Assembly (NCBI GenBank): GCA_035455265.1
Contig: DATIFK010000078.1
Span: 1 to 35,164 of the forward strand
Direction: 5' to 3'
DNA length: 35,164 bases
Source of the DNA: MGOM01 sp035455265
GTDB lineage: Bacteria; Chloroflexota; Anaerolineae; Anaerolineales; E44-bin32
Shown here: positions 8,475 to 15,499 of the stretch, one piece after another
How positions within the stretch are numbered: position 1 is the first letter of the stretch
Layout: the number at the start of each line of letters is the position of its first letter
Position numbers and translations under genes: made by a program
The notes under the pieces: generated by a model
What the model saw: only the letters and a program-made list of their open reading frames with translations
What the model was told of the DNA's origin: nothing
The model's database searches: none

Positions 8475-10664
8475 CTACGGCACGATCCCCATTTGGCGGA
8501 AGGATCCATACAGATCCTCGCCAGAGAACAAACGTAGGCGGCCGTGGGAGTCTTCCGCCAGTTTCTTGCAGGCCGGGGTGAATTCGGTCGTGACGAGCAG
8601 CAGGGCGCCCCGGCAATCAGGCCGAGCGTCGGCCTCTTCGAGCAGGGCGCGGGCCTCCTGGACGCCGATGTTTCGGCCGGTCCGCAAGCATCGAACGAGG
8701 CGGCAGTCGGTCTCGCCGGCCCGGCAGGCCAGCAGGGTCAGTCCAACGACCTCGGCCGGCGTCAGGCGACGCGTGGAGGAGAAGCCCAAGCCTGCCAGCA
8801 TTCCTTCCACAGCCGCGGCAAGTTGTTCTGCCGACAGCGTATCCAGCCGCGAGCGCAGCGTCCCTGTCCCGGGCAGAGGGCCGGTCCTGCGCACCGGCTG
8901 GGCCGTCGGCGGAGGCGACACACCAATCTCGAACACTTCGCTGCGCCAGTCCTCGAGAGACACACGTTCGTCCAGGTCGGCGGGTTGAGTGTCCTGGGGG
9001 AGATGCGATGCCAGCAGGTGACGGGTTTCGAGGGCGCGGTGGTAGCGCTCTTCGATCGTTCGGCGCACCCACAGCTCATAGATCGTGAGCGGCAGACCAG
9101 GGCCGAGATCCGGGAAGAAGCGCTGCTCCAGACGCCGCCGATGGGCTGGATTCCAGTTGTGATCGAAGTGGACGACGAAAGTCGCCGGATCGAGGGACTT
9201 CCCGTCGCCCTTGGCCTCCGTGTCGGCCAGGAGGACTCGCCGGCCGGCGTCGTAGCGAAAGCGGGCAAGCGCGGTCGCCTGCATATCCGGGGCATCTGCC
9301 GCGGAGAGCCGGACGACGCCGTAGGCATCGAGTGCCGGCTGAAGCCGGGCCGCCGTGGCGTCACCATAGGTAGTGAACACCACCAACTTCGAGCGCCCGG
9401 CGGCGATCTCCTCGGCCAGATCGACGAGGGCACGCACCTTCGGCCCGTCGTAGCTGTCGGGGGCGAAGTTGACCACCTGCTTCAACTGGTCGATCGACCC
9501 CTGGAGGTGGGTGCGGCTGAAGGCGGAACCCAGGCGCGCCAGGCGCTGGCGCTCAAGGGTCAGGGCCTGGTCGTACAGTCGCTGCAGACCGTCGTCCAGA
9601 TCGACCCAGACCTCATGCCGTGAGAGGCGCGGCATCTGCCGCGCCAGCTCCGTCTTCGACCGACGCAAGACATTCCGAGTGAACCGTTCCCTCAACTCCC
9701 CTGTCCCGGGCCGGCCCGGGCCCGAGGTCGTGTCCGGGGCTAGAAAATTCAAGAGACTGCGCCAATCCTCGGGATCGACAGGCACTGCGCCGGCCAGCGC
9801 CCATCGCCTGGGAGCTTCCAGTACGCAGATGCGCCGCAATGCTGCAGCCTGCCGGCGCATCAGGGCAATGAAGAAGTCGATGACGATGACGTCGAACGCG
9901 GGCAGGCGCAATCCCGCATCAAGGTCCTCAGCCAGGTCGCCCGGCGACACCAGTTGGATGGACTCACCCCGGTCCCACAGGTCCCGTCGCTGGGAGGAGT
10001 TGCCGGCGATTTCGCGGCGGGCCAGCTCAGGCAGGAACGTCGCCAATTCCGCATCCCAGTCGGCCAATCGCTCTCGCGGGACGATGAGGAGAATCCGCCG
10101 GATCTCCCGCTGTTGAACGAGAACCGCCAGGGCGAGGCACACGGCCCGCGCCTTGCCGGTTCCCAGATCATCGGCAAGGAGGAATCGCGGATTGGCGATC
10201 AGGGCCTGGGCGCCGTCCTGGTGATGGGGTCGGGCTCCCAGTCCGGCGGCCACGTCCGTCTCCAGCGCGGGGGCGAGCAGGTGCGGAAGGACCGCTCTCC
10301 ACCAGGCAGGCTGCGGCCCGCGCGCGGATTCGGAACCCGCAGGTCCGAGCCTCGCGAGCGTGCCTTCCAAGGGGGCATCCAGGTGCATCGACCAAGGAGC
10401 GAAGGCTCCGGTCTCGGAAAACACCACCGGCAAGGAGAGCTGCTTGGGAGGCTCGATACGACCCAGGATGATGCCGGCGTAATCCGGCGGCCCCAACCGA
10501 GCCGGCAGGCCATCGCCGGAATCTTCAGCATGCAGCGCCAGGCCGGGCGGAAGGGGGAACAAGGAGATCGCCGCCGGCCGGAAGCGTAATTCCTTCACGC
10601 CGGCGATGCTGGGTCGCCGCAGCGGCGAAACGGCCTGCCCTGTGGCTTTGCGAACCGGCGGCAC
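8475..10664 (-). CDS. SNF2-like helicase-fold protein fused to an Mrr-like domain, catalytic motifs degenerate
   Basis: The 729-residue product begins with an N-terminal region (1-150) I do not recognise. A SNF2-type two-lobe ATPase fold follows: a Walker A-like LLADDLGTGKA with Lys171, then motif II reading VIVIDFFIAL (D263-F-F) in place of DEAH. The second lobe (about 400-530) has SKLVVFTTYGDATAARLQ and FVVHFDHNWNP, but the motif VI arginines (Q..GR.HR.GQ) are replaced by LEQRFFPDLG. The last 120 residues resemble Mrr-type endonuclease domains (GLGFSSTRR, then LLLVTTEFTPACKKLA), yet the expected D..D and QxK catalytic positions read EVVGL and VRCLR. Both enzymatic centres may be inactive. 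The GTG start lies one base after the stop of the upstream small gene, implying coupling. Function unknown; DNA binding or a defence role are guesses. Confidence 0.75.
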   Translation of the reverse strand: MPPVRKATGQAVSPLRRPSIAGVKELRFRPAAISLFPLPPGLALHAEDSGDGLPARLGPPDYAGIILGRIEPPKQLSLPVVFSETGAFAPWSMHLDAPLEGTLARLGPAGSESARGPQPAWWRAVLPHLLAPALETDVAAGLGARPHHQDGAQALIANPRFLLADDLGTGKARAVCLALAVLVQQREIRRILLIVPRERLADWDAELATFLPELARREIAGNSSQRRDLWDRGESIQLVSPGDLAEDLDAGLRLPAFDVIVIDFFIALMRRQAAALRRICVLEAPRRWALAGAVPVDPEDWRSLLNFLAPDTTSGPGRPGTGELRERFTRNVLRRSKTELARQMPRLSRHEVWVDLDDGLQRLYDQALTLERQRLARLGSAFSRTHLQGSIDQLKQVVNFAPDSYDGPKVRALVDLAEEIAAGRSKLVVFTTYGDATAARLQPALDAYGVVRLSAADAPDMQATALARFRYDAGRRVLLADTEAKGDGKSLDPATFVVHFDHNWNPAHRRRLEQRFFPDLGPGLPLTIYELWVRRTIEERYHRALETRHLLASHLPQDTQPADLDERVSLEDWRSEVFEIGVSPPPTAQPVRRTGPLPGTGTLRSRLDTLSAEQLAAAVEGMLAGLGFSSTRRLTPAEVVGLTLLACRAGETDCRLVRCLRTGRNIGVQEARALLEEADARPDCRGALLLVTTEFTPACKKLAEDSHGRLRLFSGEDLYGSFRQMGIVP

Positions 10665-10665
10665 G

Positions 10666-11178
10666 TCAGGCCTTCCGCAGTTCGCCGACCTTCAGGTTGT
10701 GGGCTTCCTCGAGGGCCGATCGGATGCGAAGGAACGGCTCCATCACGTTCCGACCGCGCAGTCGCCGGGGCAAGGCATCGCGGCCCGACTCGGCTTCCTG
10801 TTCGAACCCGGGAAAGGCCTGCAGCACGAACTGGCCGTCGACAGTCGCGCGAACCCAGAGAACCGGGACTTCGACCCGGGCCCGGAGCTTGAGGAACTCG
10901 GCCTCGCGCACCAACACCAGGTCGGGCTTGTTCTCGAGGGTTTGCAGCATGGGGATGCCGATCAGGTCGTTGCAGATGTACTCGTGGAGGGTGTCCCCGT
11001 AGAGGACTTTCTGGAGCGAGGTGGGGCGGATCGGACCGCTCACCCGGAACTCCAACGGCCGCGTGAGGGAGTCCGTGACCAGGCAGCCGCCACGCAGCGC
11101 CGCGCCGTCCTCGAAACTGGTGAGGTCCAGAAAGGCCAGATTCTTCTCTTCGGACGCGCCTTCTGGGGAAGCGGCCAT
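10666..11178 (-). CDS. Conserved-looking hypothetical protein coupled to the SNF2/Mrr-like gene
   Basis: The 170-residue soluble protein has no signal peptide or membrane helix, and I do not recognise its family. It has well-ordered coding character, with segments such as FLDLTSFEDGAALRGGCLVT, a 'RPTSLQKVLYGDTLHEYICN' helix and a mixed C-terminal half. The ATG at 11178 has a GGAGGG ribosome site at 11186-11191 and a good promoter further upstream. Its stop is one base from the start of the helicase-like gene, so the two are almost surely co-translated and probably work together. It might be an accessory or nucleic-acid-binding subunit of that protein; nothing in the sequence proves this. Confidence 0.7.
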   Translation of the reverse strand: MAASPEGASEEKNLAFLDLTSFEDGAALRGGCLVTDSLTRPLEFRVSGPIRPTSLQKVLYGDTLHEYICNDLIGIPMLQTLENKPDLVLVREAEFLKLRARVEVPVLWVRATVDGQFVLQAFPGFEQEAESGRDALPRRLRGRNVMEPFLRIRSALEEAHNLKVGELRKA

Positions 11179-11205
11179 GACTCGACCCTCCGTCCGCGCC
11201 TACCG

Positions 11206-11234
11206 AATGTAGTCGAAAGGCCACTTTCGTGCAA
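11206..11234 (-). promoter_or_regulatory. Sigma70-like promoter for the small protein-SNF2/Mrr operon
   Basis: On the minus strand a -35 box TTGCAC (11229-11234) and a -10 box TACATT (11206-11211) are separated by exactly 17 bases. A start point near 11199 would leave a leader of about 20 bases holding the GGAGGG ribosome site of the gene at 11178. Confidence 0.6.
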
Positions 11235-11243
11235 GTTGGCCGT

Positions 11244-11271
11244 CAGCCGTCCGCCGTCCGCTGTCCGCCGG
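11244..11271. repeat. Heptamer array, four copies of CCGCYGT type
   Basis: Four 7-base units read CAGCCGT, CCGCCGT, CCGCTGT, CCGCCGG just upstream of the promoter at 11206-11234. Confidence 0.75.
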
Positions 11272-11394
11272 CCCGGGGGCAGCAGGCCGCAAACGGCGCG
11301 CCCCTTCTTGGCAGTCAGGGCAAAGGGCCTCGCAAAGAGGGAACGGGAACTCGGACCTGAAGATCGGTGGACTGCGGTCTGGGAACTAGTAGCG

Positions 11395-11422
11395 GAAGCT
11401 GGTAGCTGGCAGCTGGCGGCTA
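11395..11422. repeat. Heptamer array, four copies of GNAGCTG, containing the murE stop codon
   Basis: Units read GAAGCTG, GTAGCTG, GCAGCTG, GCGGCTA. The last supplies the complement of the murE TAG stop (11420-11422), so the array reaches into the gene's 3' end. Confidence 0.75.
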
Positions 11423-12955
11423 GCTCTTCGTCGGCAACTCCGGCATCGCTGGCCCGGGGACGCCGATCAGCTCCGCCAGCGCGGCGCGCAAAGCCAGGCG
11501 GTCGTCCCAGGGGTATTCGACGTCGCCAAACGCCATCGACTGCTCGTGACCCTTGCCGCAGGCCAGGACGACGTCCCCGGGTTGGGCCAGCCCGACGGCC
11601 TGCCGCATGGCCTCGGCCCGATCTGGGATGAGCCAGTAGTTTCGCCCCTCCTGGCCCCCGCCCTCCTGAGCCCCCGACGCCATCTCGGCGAGGATCGCCG
11701 ACAGCGATTCGGTGCGCGGGTCCTCCGCCGTGAACAGCGAGATGTCGGCCAGCTCGACCGCCGACCGCCCCATGGAACGGCGCTTCGACGTGTCGCGCAA
11801 CCCGGCACAGCCGAAAACGACGATGACTCGCCCGGCTGTCCGTTGCCGGGCTGCCATCAGGGCTTGGCGAAGAGCGTGAGGTGTATGGGCGAAGTCCACG
11901 ATCGCCTGGAACGACTGGCCGAGATCGACCGCCTCCATGCGCCCCGGGATCCCGCCCACCATCGAGATCGCTTCGGCCGCCGTTTGCGGGCTGACCCGGA
12001 GGGCTTCAACGGCGGCGGTAAACGCCGCCAGGCAATTCGACACGTTGTAGCGCCCGCTCAGTCGGCTGCGGATCTCGGTCGAGCCGTCGCGACGCTCGGC
12101 TCGGAAGCGGATCCCGTCGGCGTCCAGAGCCACGTCGACGGCGCGGATGTCGGACTCGGCAGCCTCACCGTACGACACCACGCGCACGCGGCTTGCCGCG
12201 CGAAGGCGGTCGAACGAACCATCGTCGCGGTTAAGGATCGCCGCCGGGTCGACCGGATGGGATTTCGCCGCGCCGCTCCCCAGGCCGGCAAACAGCCGCG
12301 CTTTGGCTTCCAGGTAGGCATCAAAGGAGCCGTGATAGTCGAGATGTTCGGGCGTGACGTTGGTCACGATGCCCACATCGAACTCGCACGCCGCCACCCG
12401 GTCTTGAGCCAGTCCGTGCGAGGTCACTTCGAGGACGGCATGGGTCGAGCCGGCGCGGACCATATCGGCCAGGTAGCGTTGCACATCCGGGGAATCGGGC
12501 GTGGTGACATGGAAGCCGGTATCGAGGGCGGTGTCTCCGACGACGGCGCTGACGCTCGTGATCAGCCCGGTCGGGTGGCCGGAATGCAGGAGGATGCGGT
12601 GCAGCAGCGTGCTGGTCGTCGTCTTGCCGTCGGTGCCCGTCACACCGCAGACGATCAGGGTCCGGCTCGGATGTCCGTACCAGGCGGCCGAGGCGTCGGC
12701 CAGGAATCGTCGGCCATTGGAGACGCGGATGTACGGGAGGCCCAGGTCCGGGTCAGGCACCTCGCCCGCCACAGCGGCGGCGCCACGGGATGCCGCCTCC
12801 GGCAGGAACGTGTGCCCGTCGGCCGTCTGGCCGCGTGTGGCCACGAACAGGAAGCCCGGCTTCACCTGCCGCGAGTCCGCCGTGACGCCCGTCACGGCCA
12901 CGTCGGGGAGGCCTTCGATCGGGGCGAGCCCTTTCAGGAGAGTGTGGAGACGCAT
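11420..12955 (-). CDS. murE: UDP-MurNAc-tripeptide synthetase (MurE ligase)
   Basis: MurE adds the third residue (diaminopimelate, lysine or ornithine) to UDP-MurNAc-L-Ala-D-Glu in the cytoplasm. The 511-residue product shows the Mur ligase ATP site GVTGTDGKTTT (about 105), the TTPDSPDVQ substrate loop, the ENVTPEHLDYHG-like segment and the EAKARLF lysine region. The residue-3 selectivity motif, DNPR in diaminopimelate enzymes, reads EDPR (411-414): the arginine is kept but the Asn is Asp. The third residue is therefore uncertain. I place the start at ATG 12955 because MRLHTLLKGL matches the family N-terminus and a GGAG sits nine bases upstream; the GTG at 12958 has six-base spacing. An upstream ATG at 12973 lies in repeat-derived sequence. 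It follows the ATP synthase genes on the same strand. Confidence 0.93.
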   Translation of the reverse strand: MRLHTLLKGLAPIEGLPDVAVTGVTADSRQVKPGFLFVATRGQTADGHTFLPEAASRGAAAVAGEVPDPDLGLPYIRVSNGRRFLADASAAWYGHPSRTLIVCGVTGTDGKTTTSTLLHRILLHSGHPTGLITSVSAVVGDTALDTGFHVTTPDSPDVQRYLADMVRAGSTHAVLEVTSHGLAQDRVAACEFDVGIVTNVTPEHLDYHGSFDAYLEAKARLFAGLGSGAAKSHPVDPAAILNRDDGSFDRLRAASRVRVVSYGEAAESDIRAVDVALDADGIRFRAERRDGSTEIRSRLSGRYNVSNCLAAFTAAVEALRVSPQTAAEAISMVGGIPGRMEAVDLGQSFQAIVDFAHTPHALRQALMAARQRTAGRVIVVFGCAGLRDTSKRRSMGRSAVELADISLFTAEDPRTESLSAILAEMASGAQEGGGQEGRNYWLIPDRAEAMRQAVGLAQPGDVVLACGKGHEQSMAFGDVEYPWDDRLALRAALAELIGVPGPAMPELPTKS

Positions 12956-12964
12956 CACATAGTT

Positions 12965-12968
12965 CTCC
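12965..12968 (-). promoter_or_regulatory. Ribosome binding site deciding the murE start
   Basis: GGAG on the minus strand lies inside the reading frame opened by the ATG at 12973. It is spaced six bases from the GTG at 12958 and nine from the ATG at 12955, favouring one of these as the true start. Confidence 0.6.
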
Positions 12969-12979
12969 GTCATCCGTTC

Positions 12980-13000
12980 TCAGTTATCAGTCATGAGCAA
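12980..13000. repeat. Short heptamer array (TCAGTTA, TCAGTCA, TGAGCAA)
   Basis: Two clear copies and one diverged copy of a 7-base unit lie just upstream of murE, matching the period-7 repeats elsewhere in the window. Confidence 0.55.
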
Positions 13001-13026
13001 TCGCTAGAAAAGACTGACTAGGCACA

Positions 13027-13052
13027 GCGGCCCCTCTAGGAACGGGGGCCGC
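13027..13052 (-). terminator. GC-rich hairpin after the ATP synthase genes, possible terminator
   Basis: GCGGCCCC (13027-13034) pairs perfectly with GGGGCCGC (13045-13052) across a ten-base loop. On the minus strand a short CTTTTC run follows about a dozen bases later, so it is at best a weak intrinsic terminator between atpF and murE. Confidence 0.4.
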
Positions 13053-13074
13053 CTCGTATCGATACCGATGATCT

Positions 13075-13109
13075 TGACTGACGACTGCCAACGGATGACT
13101 GACGACTCT
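13075..13109. repeat. Heptamer array NNACTGA type
   Basis: Units TGACTGA, CGACTGC, CAACGGA, TGACTGA, CGACTCT run up to three bases before the complement of the atpF stop codon. Confidence 0.7.
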
Positions 13110-13111
13110 CT

Positions 13112-13849
13112 CTAGCGCAGGTTCTGCCTCAGCCCTTCGAGCTTGCCCGCCACGGATCCGTCGATGACCTTATCTCCCACGCGGACGATCAGGCCGCCAA
13201 GGATGTTCGGGTTGACGCGAAAGGTCAGGCTGGCCCCGGATCCCAACTTTCCGCCGATCTCCTTGCGTACCGACGCCTGTTCCTCGTCCGTCAGCGGCAG
13301 CGCGCTCGTCACCTCGGCGGCGGCCCCGGTCAGGGGCTGGCCTTCGAGGACGAGGACCTTGCTGCCCCGCAGGCCGCTGAAGAACTCGGCCACCAGGGTG
13401 CGCTGGCGACGTTCGTCGAGGGCCTCGCCGATCAGCTTCTGGGCGGCGGCGATCGCCAGTGCCGCCACCTGGCCGCGCAGCTCCGCCAGGGCTTGCGTGT
13501 GGGCCTGCTCGGCCTCCTTGGCCGCAGCCTGGCGCGCCTCGGCGGTCTCCTTCTCGGTCTGGCCCCGCAGCTCCTTGGCCAACTGCTCAGCCCGCTCGGC
13601 CGCCTCGCGAAGCTTCTGTTCAGCTTCCTTCTGCGCCGCCGCCAGGATCACTTGAGCCTGCATCTCCGCGTTCGACCTGGCCTCGGCGGCGATGCGAGCG
13701 TCCTCCAGACCTTGAGCGATCTTCTGGCGGCGCTGCTCCAGCATGTTCACGATGGGCTTGTACACCCAGGCGCGCAGCACGACGAACAGGATAGCGAAAT
13801 TGAAGATCTGGACCAACAGGTAGCCCAGATTGATTCCGAGTTTCTCCAC
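13112..13849 (-). CDS. atpF: ATP synthase subunit b with a C-terminal delta-like tail
   Basis: The 245-residue product starts as an ordinary F0 b subunit: a membrane helix at about 8-30 ending in the WVYKPI motif, then a long Ala/Glu/Lys/Arg coiled coil to about residue 160. The remaining 85 residues match the C-terminal domain of the F1 delta subunit (TSALPLTDEE, then NPNILGGLIVRVGDKVIDGS, then LEGLRQNL). The delta N-terminal helical domain, which binds subunit alpha, is absent. b-delta fusions are known in actinobacteria, but those keep the full delta. The protein should form the peripheral stalk joining a/c-ring to the alpha-beta head. No separate atpH lies in the window. It follows atpE by 27 bases. 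Confidence 0.9.
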   Translation of the reverse strand: MEKLGINLGYLLVQIFNFAILFVVLRAWVYKPIVNMLEQRRQKIAQGLEDARIAAEARSNAEMQAQVILAAAQKEAEQKLREAAERAEQLAKELRGQTEKETAEARQAAAKEAEQAHTQALAELRGQVAALAIAAAQKLIGEALDERRQRTLVAEFFSGLRGSKVLVLEGQPLTGAAAEVTSALPLTDEEQASVRKEIGGKLGSGASLTFRVNPNILGGLIVRVGDKVIDGSVAGKLEGLRQNLR

Positions 13850-13876
13850 GGATCGACTCCTCTGCCGGCTGCCGAC

Positions 13877-14125
13877 TCAGAAGACGAACAGGATCAGCAG
13901 CGCCACGACCAGCGCGTAGATCGCCGTCGCTTCAGCGAAAGCGATGCCCAGGATCATGTTCGTTTGGATCGTGCCCGAGAAGTCCGGGTTGCGCCCCATG
14001 GCCTGGACCGCGCCGCCGGACACCACTCCGATGCCGATGCCGCCACCGATCACTCCGATCATCGCCATCCCGGCGCCGATCAGCTTCCCCAGGATCGTCG
14101 CCGCCGCTACGATGTTGCCTTCCAT
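13877..14125 (-). CDS. atpE: ATP synthase subunit c
   Basis: The 82-residue hairpin membrane protein has two helices joined by the polar loop MGRNPD. The ion-carrying carboxylate is Glu65 in the sequence AFAEATAIYAL. Ala follows the Glu, where sodium-type rings usually have Ser, and the first helix has the Gly-rich GGGIGIG face without the sodium-type Gln, so a proton-translocating ring is more likely. The gene lies between atpB and atpF in the standard F0 order with short spacers. Length is normal for the family. Confidence 0.96.
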   Translation of the reverse strand: MEGNIVAAATILGKLIGAGMAMIGVIGGGIGIGVVSGGAVQAMGRNPDFSGTIQTNMILGIAFAEATAIYALVVALLILFVF

Positions 14126-14162
14126 GACTGTCTGTGCCTCCCTTGCGCGTGGGCCCGTGCCG

Positions 14163-15152
14163 TCAGGTTGCGTGAGCCGCTTCGCCGTGGCCGTGTCCGG
14201 CGGTCGCCTGGGCCATGAAGACGAGGGTCAGCAGGCCGAAAACAATCGCCTGGATCAGGCCGACGAAGAACTCCAGCATGAGAAACGGGGTTTGCGCGAA
14301 CACCGGCACCAGCGTGCCGATGACGAACAGCAGCACCGATCCGGCGAAGATGTTGCCGAACAACCGGAAGGTGAACGAAAGGATCTTCGAGATCTCGGAG
14401 ATGATCTCCAGCAACCCGACGCCGAAGTCGATGGCGCCGAAGATCGGCTTGTTGAACAACGTCTTGACGTTGAAGAACTTTCCGAAGTAGCCCAGCCCCC
14501 CGGCGCGGATTCCATAGAACTGGGTGAAGGTCACGCTGATCAGAGCCAGTGCCAAAGTGAAGTTGAGGTCGGTGGCGGCGGCACGGACGAAGGGAATGAT
14601 CCCGTACCCCGGTTGCCCTTCGGCCGGCGTCTGGCGCACCACGGCCGCCACACCCGGGGCCAATTCCTGCGCGACGTAGCCCTCGCCCTCGGCGTGATGC
14701 AGGATCCCGATGCTGTCCACCCCTGGGATCAGTTCCATCCAGTTGGCGACCAACACCAGCATCACGATCGTCGCCATCCACGGGAAGATGTGGCGGGCCC
14801 ATTTGCCGGCGGTCGACTCGGCCAGGTTGTAGAGCATCTCGAGCAGCGCCTCGACGGCGCTCGAGAAACCCTTGATCTCGAGCCGCCCGCCGCGCGTGGC
14901 GCGCAACACGCCAAAGCCGATGGCGAGCAGAATGACGTCGGCCAGGAGCGTCGCCACGAGCGAGTTGGTCAGGAAGATCGGCCCCACGCCGGGGATGGTG
15001 AACAACGGCGCCGCCGAGAGCGTCTCCGCCGGTAGCTGGACATGCGGCTGGATCGGCGGGTAAGCCCGGGCAGCGAGGTACCCGAGGATGATGAGCAACA
15101 GGACGATCCAGCGATTGACGCCCCAGCGCCACCACTTACGAGGCTGAGCCAC
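14163..15152 (-). CDS. atpB: ATP synthase subunit a
   Basis: The 329-residue protein is the proton half-channel subunit of F0. Six hydrophobic helices are visible. The essential arginine lies in FTFRLFGNIFAGSVLLF, equivalent to Arg210 of the E. coli protein. The stretch about 145-195, carrying HHAEGEGYVAQELAPG, is an extracytoplasmic loop longer than in E. coli. I chose the GTG at 15152 because GGAGG lies six bases upstream. An ATG at 15158 abuts that motif with no spacing, and an upstream ATG at 15233 would overlap most of the tail of the preceding gene. The gene overlaps the AtpZ-like gene by 17 bases. A His-rich C-terminus (GHGHGEAAH) is unusual but of unknown meaning. Confidence 0.95.
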   Translation of the reverse strand: MAQPRKWWRWGVNRWIVLLLIILGYLAARAYPPIQPHVQLPAETLSAAPLFTIPGVGPIFLTNSLVATLLADVILLAIGFGVLRATRGGRLEIKGFSSAVEALLEMLYNLAESTAGKWARHIFPWMATIVMLVLVANWMELIPGVDSIGILHHAEGEGYVAQELAPGVAAVVRQTPAEGQPGYGIIPFVRAAATDLNFTLALALISVTFTQFYGIRAGGLGYFGKFFNVKTLFNKPIFGAIDFGVGLLEIISEISKILSFTFRLFGNIFAGSVLLFVIGTLVPVFAQTPFLMLEFFVGLIQAIVFGLLTLVFMAQATAGHGHGEAAHAT

Positions 15153-15456
15153 CCTCATCCTCCCCACCGCCGGCGGAAGGCGCTGCGCCCCCCGGCGGAT
15201 TGCGGAAACGGGCCATGCCGCCCATGAGCACACGAACCATGATGATCAAGGTAACCGGGACGCTCCCCAACACCAGGGCCAGGGTGAAGATCGGCTTCGT
15301 GCCGAATTGGCCGTCGAGCCACAACCCCGCCCCAAGAGCCAGTCCGATGATGACCAGCGTCAGGCAGCCAACCTGCCCGAGCATCCCCGCCAGCGCGGTC
15401 GAGATGGCCGCCTGGTCCGGTGAAGGTTGCGGGCGGGCTGCCGACACAGTTCGCAC
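15136..15456 (-). CDS. AtpZ/AtpI-family accessory protein of ATP synthase
   Basis: The 106-residue product has two transmembrane helices joined by GLWLDGQFGTKP, the 'G..LD...GT.P' loop typical of the AtpZ/AtpI family. Such proteins are encoded first in atp operons and help assemble the c-ring or move magnesium/calcium. The position directly ahead of atpB, with a 17-base overlap, supports this. The C-terminus is a Gly/Ala/Asp/Glu-rich tail. The start is a GTG at 15456; a second GTG three codons later is equally plausible. I see no clear ribosome site for either. It begins 43 bases after the nuoN stop on the same strand. Confidence 0.8.
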   Translation of the reverse strand: MRTVSAARPQPSPDQAAISTALAGMLGQVGCLTLVIIGLALGAGLWLDGQFGTKPIFTLALVLGSVPVTLIIMVRVLMGGMARFRNPPGGAAPSAGGGEDEGGSAS

Positions 15457-15499
15457 AGTTTATCACAAATCGGGCTTAGGGCCCCCGAATGGGCCGAGT

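Noticed and set aside
15153..15233. Longer atpB start at 15233
   Set aside because: It would overlap the coding tail of the AtpZ-like gene by about 98 bases and adds residues not typical of subunit a.
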